Shown here in pieces: positions 10,401 to 22,400 of a stretch of DNA of 64,000 nt. The DNA is from Heligmosomoides polygyrus polygyrus. Lineage: Eukaryota; Nematoda; Chromadorea; Rhabditida; Heligmosomidae. The notes under the pieces were generated by a model. It made no database searches, was not told the origin of the DNA, and was given only the letters and a program-made list of their open reading frames with translations. Positions within the stretch are counted from its first letter, which is position 1; each line of letters starts with the position of its first letter. The translations under genes were made by a program, and so were the position numbers. The stretch is taken from positions 69,848,983 through 69,912,982 of the forward strand of contig OX377201.1 of the NCBI GenBank assembly GCA_947396885.1. Direction: 5' to 3'.

Positions 10401-13400
10401 TTGAAGATTTTGGTTTGAATCCAGAGCACATGTGGTCGTCACCCCTTTGTACACCTTTCTTGTGTCTGCTAGTGGGCTATCTTGACATACACGTACTCGT
10501 TTGACAGAGGACATAGGAGCATCAATGACGTACCCTGGTCACGATAAGCCATTTGTCCCCACTGATCAACTGACCGCGGATGAAGATCCTGCACCTGATA
10601 TCCTGATACTCTGCGGTGATTCCATATGGCAGTTTGTCTCTGTGGTTTGGTCTAGTGCTGATAGCCCAGGTCGAAAATGCTGGGCTAGTAGAGATGCATC
10701 GTAAAGTGGAACGCAAACAAGAGCCTGCGACACGGCACGTAGACCTCGGAAAACGACAGAATGTTGAAACGCCGGCCACGCGAACGAGGGTCGCCCTATG
10801 AACCTTGTCCAGTAGCTTCTCTCATATGTACTTGTGGAAGTCGCGACGTACGGTGCCGCGCTTTCAAGGCGAAAGAAGTTGGGATCCTACTTGAAGCTCC
10901 TCTCACAGCTCCTAGAACTGCACACGAATAGACCACTGAGTGGCTGTTCCTCCCCCAATTCAGTTGATCTGCGTAAGCATCGCATTGCCTTTCTGGAGTC
11001 ACAGAGAAGCTTTTGCAGGGTTTCTGCCATGCAATTTCCTCTACGAGCACTGAATTTTCTCATCAATGAACAGTGAATCTTCCGCTATTAACCTGGGCGA
11101 ATCGGATCTACTCGCACCTATTAATCATATTAAAAGCATGGACATGCCTAAGAATAATCTCAACAAATGGAACTAACCATATTTTACGCCAACGAATTCC
11201 TCAACACCTTGGTGAAGGGGATTGATGATGATCAGAATGGAGAACAGAACATGGAGTGTGATCAAAACGCTAATCAAAAGGCGAAGAGTCGGCGTCTGCA
11301 AAATCCGAAGCATGGCAATAATTCATTAGTGATTCTAGTCACCTCACCTGGATCGACGAAATAATTGAGTCTGATATGGATGTACCGTATACCGCATAGC
11401 CGCCGAGCGCTACCGGGGCGTAAAGAAGGAACAGAACTAAAAGAACTCGGGTGTATTTTTTAGATGTGGATCATTTGAGGAGCTATTCGAATGCAAGACC
11501 TCCTACCTGCGTAGCTAAGAATAACGGCCTTCGTGAAGTAGCGGGGCTCCGCCATGTCATGCTGAATTGTTGGAAACACCGGATGTCCACCGTAGGCGAA
11601 GACTATAGTTCCGAAGCCGAGCGAGAACTGCCGAGCGGAAACTTCTGCGTACGACGCGGCCTGAAGATGCGGAGATGAATCCATAGGTGACGGTGGCTAA
11701 ATCCGTTCTAGTGCACCGAGTAAGTGCCTATGTTCTGTGATCAAGTGATGTGGCTTCGCAGTATGTTCGACTGCAGCATCAGCTATTTAGTTTGAAGATA
11801 ACAGAGGCAAGCATCTAGTAATGAACAGGGACTGACGGATTAATATAGTGGGAAATTGTGCCTCAAACTGAAATCAAACGTAAAAATACTTTGGTAGTAC
11901 AATGTTGGAAAATTCACAAAAAAAAATGTTTATGGCACTGTACCAGTTTCCCGGCCAAATGTGGAAGTGGATAGATGCACTGAATATTCTGGAGTCAATA
12001 GGACATGAATAGAAACAACAAGGCCAGCAACTTTAGTTGGCTGCGCTACATACATGTCCCAATACTCTACAATGCGTTTACTTTCGAGAGGTGGTCAGGA
12101 ACACTCGGCCAGCACTGCAAGAAGGCGAACAGCTGCAATCCTGTGGAGGAAAAAGGCTTCTGACTGCAAAATGGTGTCCCGCTTCACCTTCAGAGGATAG
12201 GACTGCACCAGCTCTCGTGCGAAGCGTCAGGATAACAGGAAGCAGGTAAGATTCGTCAACATTTCCGGTACTTTCATCCAGAACTTGAGAATTTTTCGAA
12301 AATAAAAACTTTTTCTACAGCACTGGATTTTCATTTTGGAAGACATTTCGGCAAGGACAGCTTTAGAGGCATTCCGGATTTTCTCAAGAAATATTTCCGC
12401 TACGAGTGACTTTGCGCCGTAGGCAGGTCCGAAATGCTATGTCTGTCAAGGCTCTTGGTGGCGGGCAGATAAAAACTGATGCATCACGCGCAGGCCTCTG
12501 AAGACAAGAAATCGAAACCTCAGACCATGCTAAACAGAAATCCACCTAAGAACCTCGTGTTGCACGAAAAAAAGGCAGCTGACTAAAACGAGGATTGGCT
12601 CTCGATTTTCGACAATTCGAGAACTGTTTTCAAAGTAAAGCGTACGGAACGTAGCATCAACCTTAGGCATCTATGCAATGCATCTTCATATTTCAATTCT
12701 AATCGAGTTCTACATTTAAAAGTTGCGATTTTTAGGCATATTGTATTGTATTTATTACATGGAATTCCATGTTACAACACTGTTCCATAACAATCACCAG
12801 ACAAACTATTCAACACAATACAGACCTACATCTAGCTAAAACGAAATGCTAAAAGAAGAGTAAGAAACATAACGTAACAGAGAGGAAATGATACTAGAAC
12901 CATAGTGAACATTGGAGAGAATCAAGTGCAACTTGGAATCAGGTTCCCAGAAACTTATCCAACATGTTTTTGAATGCGTGAAGTTTAGGTGGTATAGTTT
13001 GCGCTTTACAAATTTTAGAGTACTCCAACCCTGCTCTGTTGACAAAAAAGAATTTTCTCATATTCTTGCGACTTCTTGGAACCACAATTTTTGTCGATGC
13101 CCCCCTAGTGACAGAGGCTCTGACTTGCAGGAAATCACTAAACTTGAGCCCAGTAAGACCATTAATTAGTTTGTAGAACATAACCATGTCAGCCTTGCGT
13201 CTCCTCCATTGGAGAGATTTTAATCCAAAATTTAAGTTTCTGGACTCACTTCTAGGAATAGCCTCATAAAGGTATCCCAAGGCACGAATCAAGACCTTCC
13301 GCGTAAAGCTGTTTTGTACGCTTTCGAGTTTCAAAATCGACTTCTTTTTGTACGGATTGAATATTTCTGTGCCGTATTCCAGGATGGGCCGTACAAATGA

Positions 13401-16400
13401 TTTATATGCTTGCAATAAGACCGACGTGTTGCGCGTGCACAATGCCCTAAATATATTATGTGTAACTCTAGTTGCCTTGGCTGCGACCTGTTGACAGTGA
13501 GTGTCAAAGCTGAGGTTTTCATCAACGGTAAAACCTAAGTCCCTAATGTGATTTACGCTCTCCAAAGGCACGTTTTGTATGCTATACTCATGACGCCTAT
13601 TGTTCGACCCAAGATGCAACACCTTTGTTTTCTGTTTTGACAGGGGCAATCCCCACTTACTCGACCAGTCAACTATTGCATCTAAGCCACATTGAAGAGT
13701 AGCGCTATCCTCCAGGGAGACGATGGGCCGATATATTTTCAGATCGTCTGCAAATGCACAACACTTAGATCCCGTAGAAAGAATTGCGGAGGGTATATCG
13801 TAGGTATATATATTGAAAAGCACCGGTGATAGTACCCCTCCCTGTGGCACTCCACTGGGAGCTGATCTTAGGGAAGAAAATGATGAGCCCAACCTGACGC
13901 AAAAAGTTCGATTCTGAAGAAATGCTTTGATCCATTTAACAATTCTAAAGTGGACTCCAATGGAGACCAGTTTAGTGATTAGTTTGCCATGATCGACTCG
14001 ATCGAAAGCTTTTGCAAAATCCACATAAATGACGTCAACGGCGGTACCACAATCCAATTGCCACGTCCAATCATTAAGACACTGAAGCATTGCTGTGATC
14101 GTTGATTTCCCTTCTTGGAACCCATGTTGGCAATCAGGGATAATTTTATTCGCTTTCAGGTGCTCCACTAACCTTTTCTTCATAAGTTTTTCAAATGTCC
14201 TCGCTAACACGGACGTTATACTTATAGGCCTGTACTGCTCCGGTGAGCTGGAAGGTTCCCTCTTTGGAATAGGTGTAATGTAGGACATTTTCCACCTATT
14301 AGGGACCTCCGCTAGCATAAAGCTCAAATTAAATAAAAACTCCAGCGGTCTCGCAATCACATGAGCTATCTTCTTAAGAAAGATGAGTGGTATGTGATCC
14401 GGAGTTATTGAGGTGGATGCAGGCCATTTCGAAAGTATTTCATAAATTTCTTCGCTATTACACCAAAAGGAATCGTTCATTGTTGGGAAGACAACATCAG
14501 CACAAAGGCTTGTCGTATCATTAGATTCAATGAATGTTTTCTCAAAGGCGTCCGCTAAAAGTCCAACTTTCTGAATATTGGTCCTTGCTACCTCTCCATG
14601 ATCCCCAATAAGAGTTCCGATTCTTCTTTTGGATTGAAGCTTGGAGCTGAGATATTTAAAAAATCTTTGCCTATTCCCAACTTCTACAATTTTCCTTTCG
14701 ACGGAACTATAGTATTTCCTCAGCTTTTTCTCGAATCTCTCATTCAATGTCTTGAATTTTTCCATGAGGCTGTGTTTGTTGGCCTCGCTGCAGGCATTAG
14801 CTGCCATCCATGCATCAGACTTCCTCCTGAACATGGATCGTAGATAGCCCGGTAGTGGCATCCTATAAGAGGACACCCGTAATTGGGGAACAAACATGGC
14901 AATGCTATCGTGTAATATGCTTAGAAACATCTCGTATTTATCGTTCACACTATCAACTGAATTCAAGGAGCCGTACCAGTCTACACCACTTAAATAGGAA
15001 CATATTTCGTCAAAATTCGCCCGTTTGTAATCTCGTATAAAGACCTCGCTATCCGCAGGAGCAATAGTACAGTTTAATGTGAAACGAACTACAGCGTGAT
15101 CGCTTGTGCCAAGAGGGGGCTCGACCACAGTGTGATAAACAAAATTTGGTTCGTTTGATAAGACCAAGTCTAAGACGTTGGAAGCAAGTGTTGGATTCCG
15201 AACCGTTTGCGTCAAGCCATGTATTTTGCAAAAACTTACAAAATCTTTGGAAATGGAAGAAACGGCGGTATTCTTACTTTCTCTCCAGTTGATATCACTA
15301 AAATTGAAATCACCGCAGACAATGCAAGTAGAGTTACATGAGAGCAGATCACTTAAGGCGCTAATTAGCTGTTCGGTCTTGATCACATTGCAACCCGGGG
15401 CTCGATATACAACTACGATTCGAAGTCTTCGTCTATTCAGAAATATATCTGAGCAAATGATTTCATAACTGTTTTCTACAGCTTCCTGAAATACGACATG
15501 AGAGCAAAATGTTTTACAAAGGAGCAGAGCTACACCACCGCCTCTTTTGTTGTTGCGGTCGCACCTAAGAACATCGTACTTATCAAGCCATTCTCCCAAC
15601 AAGGAGCTACTGTCTATTTTCGATGTTAACCAGGTTTCTGTTAATGCAAGAATTTTAATATCATAGCTACCCAGCAAAAATCGAAGACTGTCAATGTTTT
15701 TTGAAATGGATCTAATATTAATTAAGACACATGTTGGATAGGATTCAGAGTCACATGATTTCCGGTGAGGACAATTCAGTTTTTCGACGTCGAACTGTCA
15801 ACATGCCTTTGATACGAATTAACAGAGTCGTCAGAACAAGTTTGAGAAATTGAGGGATTGACACCTGATAGACGTTCATTCCTTCTACGCTCCCTCACTT
15901 CTTTTGTTAATGAGGGCCGAATGAAGACCCCTTTGTGAGTAAAGAAGCGCAGCTGAGACTTACGCCTCAGGGTCTCCCTCTGAAAGCGACTTGTGGGCAA
16001 AATAACCTTAAGAATGCGGGGCCTACGAGTATCGGGCCTTCCCATCCTATAGACAGTTTTTGGGAAACACTCGATACCTAAGAAATCTAGGAGAGTATTG
16101 ACACAATTATAATCATGATTCATTCTCTCATAAGCGCTATTTGAACGACTTTCAGGAATTCCTGATACAATTATAGAACGCTTAAGATCAGGGTCCTCTT
16201 TCGCAGAGTCAATAGACTGAGCAACTGGTGTGGAAACAACAGCGGCGACGCATCCAGAGCTATCAACGTTCTCAATATTGTCATTGTTAGCAGATCGGAG
16301 CAGAAGTTGATCAATTTTGATTTTGAGAAGAGAATTTTCTTCCCTCAATTTACGATTTTCCTCCATCATTGCATCATTCCTCTTATGGATCTCGACCAGC

Positions 16401-19400
16401 TCGCGTCTCGTTTCCGCTAGCACTTCGACGACAAATCGCATGTAGGGGGGCATGTCGTGATTGTCCAATAGTTGATCGAGTGGACCCATGCCGTGACCAT
16501 CAGTTTGCCCTCGATTAGTCGGCGTTAACGAAACGCGAGATCGCTTCGCTGGAACAGAAGACGCACGAGGAGAGTTCATCGTATGTTATAGGAAAGGCAG
16601 ATCTGCCAAGCGGATGGATAGACGGTATGACAGCAAGACGGTATGACAGCAAGTGCTACGACCTATCGATCCGCCACAGAACCGCGAACAATTTACCGTT
16701 GACGGTGGCGATGAGATGACCACTGATTAACAGTTTACTCCCCGCCACAAGGAGTAGTCGCTTGTGGATGACGACTGATGACAGTAGACAAGGAATAAAG
16801 CATATATATTTTCATTTAATTTTTTATTTTTTATTTTTTCGTCTACATTTTGTTACAATGAAGACGTGACATTGATGTGCATAGCGGTCTCACAAGACGA
16901 TGATCCATTTCCGAAATTCCTGCGTGCCCCGTCTTTCGACGCTTATCCCTCTAAAGAGGAGGCAGTTCATAGTCAGAAGAATGGCTGTCATTTATGGAGC
17001 TCACGGATGTTAAGGGAAGTTGTTGCCAGTTTTGCTACCACGGAGCTGTTCACTAGCAGCTTTTTTCCGTGACCAGCAATGGCCTGTTTTAGAACGAAGT
17101 CTCATATCAAACAGACGTAGTTGAAAAACAGGGGGTACGGGTTATGCATATCAATGCTGAGGTGGTAACAAAAAGCCGCAAGCTTTCCATTTCTCTAAAC
17201 TAAAAAAAAGTTCTGGTGAAGGAAAACGAAAAATGAATGTGACTCCATCTGAATTTTGTGATTTTTTAAAAATTGTTAATAAAGGCTTTGTCAACAATTA
17301 CTAGCTGGCTGTAGTACAACACGTTAGCCAGTTACCCGCTTATAGCCGAAGCTCAGATACCTGTCTCAAATTAAGGAAGTCAAACTCAAGGAACTACCTC
17401 ATAGCAGGTAGGTATGTCCATGGAAGTCCCAATAAGGATTAGAACAACAGCGACGGTGGTGGAGAGTGCTGCGCCTATCGACACCTGCCTGGAGAAGCGT
17501 GATAACTGCTTTGCACTGCACAGAGCTGTCGACAAGGCGTGATCTTTACCAGAAGTTCATTGGGCTTCGGAGCATCATGAACGGCCAGAGAAACACGGAG
17601 ACGGCGAAGAGGCAGAGGCAAAAATGCAGCGAGTAGCCGAAGAGATGCAGGAGGTCGGAGATGTTGCGAGCGGCCAGCAGCGAGAAGACGGACGCACCCC
17701 CAAAGAGGGTGATCTGGATGAGTGCATGGGCGACAATACTGAAAGCAAGGCATCTTCACGTAAATCGCACGAATTAAGTGAAGTGATCTTTAAAACTGGC
17801 ACAGCGTTCAAGCAATCGTTGGTATTCTTGAAGCTCCAGGCTTCGAAGAGAGAGGGTAAACTTCGCTGTTGCACAGGTTTCGATCAAATCTCACACCATA
17901 ACGTCGTTCAAAAACAGCACGTATTTTTAACCTTCTCTTTAAACGCACATTACCCGCAAAACCCTTTGGTAAAAAAAAACATCGCTGCAAAAGAAGCTCT
18001 AATGGCGGACCTGCCGAAATTCCGCTGGCCTATGAACTAGACAAGATTAACTTATTGAACCGCAGGAGAATAATAGGTCGATACATCATTTTCGGACGTT
18101 TGCAAGCGTTTTCATTTACGAAGATTTTGAGCTCACTGTGAGCAACGGCTCCTACATGAAAGAAAGCTTCGATAGTGGAAGCAACGCCATATAAAGCAAG
18201 ACCCAGCATTCACCTCAACTCATTTCCCATCAGGTATTATGGCCTCGTAATTCATGCCCTCTGAACCCTAAATCGGCATCGCTATGAAAAGGTGATTGAA
18301 GGCACTGAAAGTAGATCGACTGGCACCCCACACGGGCAGGGCTCGTCAAGAACCCAGTGCTGGGCACTCAAAAATTGCGCTCGTGGAGGGGGGGGGGGCG
18401 TGAGGAGTAGAGGCGAAGGAGTGGCGACCGACCTCCATCTGGCACTCAATTACTGAGACCGCAAATAATTTCACTAATGTTCCTCATCTAAGCATAGGTG
18501 CCCTCGGATATATTGCACTGATTCGTCCTGACTTCGTTCGGGCTACTTTTCATGAAGCGATCTTTTGCCACAGGCATAGTTCTTTCACGCGTAGTCTGCC
18601 CATTACCTTTTGTATCTTCGAGAAGATGGCACAGCTTTATTGATTTTATTGACATAGATTTGGTATTGTACGATTCTGATGCTTCCGCCTAGACACCTCG
18701 TTAGCATTTTTGGATCCTCATATACATATTACTGCAACTTTTCCGGGCGCTGGATAGAGACGCGACATTGAAGCAACAGCCGAAACAGTAGCATTTCTTT
18801 GTACAACGTGAGATTTTTATTTTATTTTGTGCAGTATTCAACAACTATGCGATGTATAGACGGCACGGAGAGCCGTTCACATTTTCAGGTTCAGACTTGA
18901 ATTAAGCAAACTGACAGAGTTTATGCGAGCGGTTCAACAGGCAGCAATAGTTGCAAAGGGTTCCCTTTATCTTCTGGCTCGCCTAGGTGAAAAGATGGCC
19001 CATAGGACTCTCAAGGTCGACTGACCTGCCGTAGCCTCCGATAGAGCGATTCGCCATTTCGGCGTACGGACTGCGACACGGCTCCAGGTACTGCGGCCAG
19101 CGCCTTTGCATGATCAGCCAGTTCTCACCCAGCTGCTTCGCTGTTCGAGCCATCACCACCGCGAGAACAAGGAGAAGAATTGGACCACCGATCAGACCTA
19201 AATTGTGGAGATATTGAGGCAGGTTTAAGTTGCTCATACTCACACTTCTCAAACACTAGCAATAATTCCGTACCAATACAAGCAAATTCTAGCATTTTTG
19301 GATAGTAGTCCACATACAGAAACTTACGCTAGGGCTAACCTAGGACACTATCTCAGTGGTAGGTGTGAACGGCCCAGGTAGTTCTTATGGGCAGGGCGCA

Positions 19401-22400
19401 TCTATCTCAAAAGTACGAAAGCGCAATAATCTCGACTAGAATCCTGCACACAACAGAGTTACGGTCGACTAAACCTGGAAAGCAGGTGACCCTATGAGGG
19501 GACTTTTTCAACCGCACAGAACAATGTGCTCACTGTTATGTAGCGTATTCTCACTGCTGTACTCCTTGCAATTATGTATCATGGCTGTTGCTCTGTTATT
19601 AGGAAGCAGTGTACCTACCAAACGTCTTCCTCGGTCCGCGGAGGAGCACCCCCATTCCGATACGGCTAAGTGTCCGTGGATGGGAGGATTGTTCATGTTA
19701 TAGGAGCATGGATCTCTTTAGAGTCTTCTCTACAATGAACATCAGATGAATACATCTGAGTACCAACTGAGGAGCCCTATTAAATAGTTTGTCGATCATT
19801 AACAACGCAGCAACGAGCCAAAACAAATGCAGTATTCAGGGAGTAACCTATTATTATGCACTGTGAAGGTTTTAAAGAACTACAAGAACAGACCTTCAAG
19901 AGCGCATGTGGGACGTGGATGCAGCCATGGGGAGAAAACAATATAAGGAAAAATGTGTTAGCGTAGCTGGAGAGCGCCGCACAAGTTGGGTATTCGCTTT
20001 CAGCGCTTCCTTTGATTAAACATCCCCTTTGATTAGAGAGCCATTCTAAAAGTCAAAATTACAGTGTATTGAATGCTGCTTCTTTCGGATTTGCTGGTAC
20101 GCAAAAAATGGCTGCGCTTAGTAACTGCTAATCTTCTAAGACTTTCTATGCATGCCTCCCAACACACTCTAGATTTTCGTATAAAAAATGTGAAAACCAC
20201 TAAAAACCTTTGATCGACAGACACAGCAATATGAACCGTTTTGAATAAACGAAATTGAAGAGCAGTCTTTTTGCTGTTACAATTGACGCTCATATTCAGG
20301 AAGAGCAACGATTCTAACAGCGAAAAAAAGGACGTGCTAGCGGTTTCCCGTCCATCCGCCAAACTTCGTACCTGAAGAGGACTAGCTGTGAAATTGCTCC
20401 TTCTTTAGATTTTTGAGCTTTATTTATATACTAACTTAGAGAATAGGTGCTGCTCTACCCATCGTACAAAATAGGAGAGTCCAGCATCGCCTTTAGAACA
20501 ATTAAGAAATGAAATTCTGTAAAAGGTGCTGCGACGTGCCCTGCACTGCTGCCCACACGACCTGAGGGCTCTTGTCAAGCCAGGAGTGGCCACTTATGAG
20601 TAACACTGGTCTAGAGTGCTGCCTGAGCAATTAGGGTTTTAAGAACCACATTTGGTCCACTGCTGCCGTTTTTATACGTCTGAGTTTTGGTTGCATTATC
20701 TATGTTCCACCCTGTTGTATGATGAGTTCATAAGTACGATGTCAAGGATGTGAAACCGGGCAATGTCTTTCTGTTTTGCGATGGCACCTCGCGCAGGTCG
20801 TCCTGTTCAGTCAAGGCGACGACTCTTTAATAGCTTAGAGGAACTAGGAAGTTATTATTGGCGCCTCCCATCAGAGTTTTACCGTTTCAGCACCGCTTGT
20901 TCACAACGGTACATAAAGTTCTTGAGAAAGGCCACGTCTACGGGAGATCGCGTAGTAGTGAGTTGGATTAAGTGAGGAGTCATGACATGGAGCAAATGCG
21001 CGGAAGGTGCACACCAACCAAGGTTCTTCGCTTATGCTTACGACTAGAATTTCCAATGAATTTTCCTGATAGCGCTGTTAATCTCAAGCTTTTCTCTTCG
21101 TAGAACCTCCCCATTTGTTTGAACTACTGTTAGTACATGTTTTGTGCCTCTCGCCTCTGTGCCGCCAACGCCAAAGCGAAGTAAGAGCAAGGAAGTAAAA
21201 AGAAGTACGTTTGAAACTTCGACACGAGACAAATATTATTCTGATTTTTGAGCCCGCTGAAGTTCCCATATTTAAATCTGTACGAGCAATCGCTGCGACA
21301 GGTTGGAAAAATAAAATTAGCTTGATGAAAATCTGTAGCACTGAACGTTTACGACGGCGATGTGCATCATCTTTCGCAGCAAAGGCTTGAAGGGCCTCCG
21401 GTACGTGGAGTTGAAAAAGGTAGTGCTTCGCAACTCCATTAGGCTAGTGAGGACAGCGCGGTCAAATATGGCGTAGGAACGGAAGCGAGTTCCGCTGTCG
21501 AACAAAATCAAAGCTGATGTTAAAGGAAATCCTGATATTAATTTCCACATGATCCAATAGAAACGTGTTGCGCAGCAGGTCATTTATATCAGCTCGGACG
21601 AAGGTTTCCACTTTTTTAACGTCTTGATTGTGCTTATTTATTTATTACATCTCTTTTATCGCAACGGCACAAACAAGTATCTACGTGCTTCTTTTCCGAA
21701 GAGTTCAGCGTTCCTGTTCGGATTCCCTTCAATCAGAGCGGCCCAGTCTCTCATGGCTTCTTTTGTCCTTGTCCCTGTGTATCTTGCGATGTCGTCCAGC
21801 CATCTTGTTCTTGCTCTTCCTTTGTTTATTCCCCACTCGACGACTTTATAGGTTGTTTTGGTACCACACACTGAGTAGAAAAAACAACATGTAGTTTCGT
21901 TAGTTAATTTAGTTATTTAGTTATTTAGTCTCGCATGCATATAAAATATGTGTCTTCCTAATGTAAAGATTTTCGCGGTCATGTCCGTTCCTCCACGAGG
22001 TGCCACTGGAAACTGTTCGCTTTTGCGAGCCGAGCTGAACACGGACACTCGAATGCAGGCGACAGACCCTTGTGACAGGCCGCCCTACGAACAACCCATG
22101 TTCCATCATATGGTTAATAGTGCTCAACGTTCCACGGGATAACGCTATGGCGTCCGCGGGAGCCACTCGCAGCCCCGGACGGCTTGGGGCAACTGAGCAG
22201 CCCGAAGGTCCCGCAACGTGGGAAAGACCCGCGTGGCAGCGCTGAATATGGGTACGTTGTTGGGCCGCTCCTTTAGTTGGCAGGGGTACTGGAACGAAGA
22301 AAGATTAACTTCTGTACGCTGCCTAGGCTATAAAACCGTTCTGTGTGGCAGTTCTTGGACAACCAGCGGTGTTGGCTTAATCGTCTTCGAACGCTCTAAC

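Larger units (their letters stand above)
12730..16750 (-). mobile_element. CR1-type non-LTR retrotransposon, apparently full length
   Basis: The element has two intact ORFs in the order expected for CR1-group LINEs: ORF1 (16579-15776) then ORF2 (about 15800-12939). A short 3' UTR ends in a TTATTGTATTGTA-type A/T tail (plus-strand ATTGTATTGTATTTATT at about 12740-12757). The 5' UTR contains a 16-bp direct repeat (GACGGTATGACAGCAA twice, about 16622-16653). It sits in intron 5 of the AAAP transporter, in the gene's own orientation. The exact 5' end and target-site duplication were not resolved. Confidence 0.85.
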
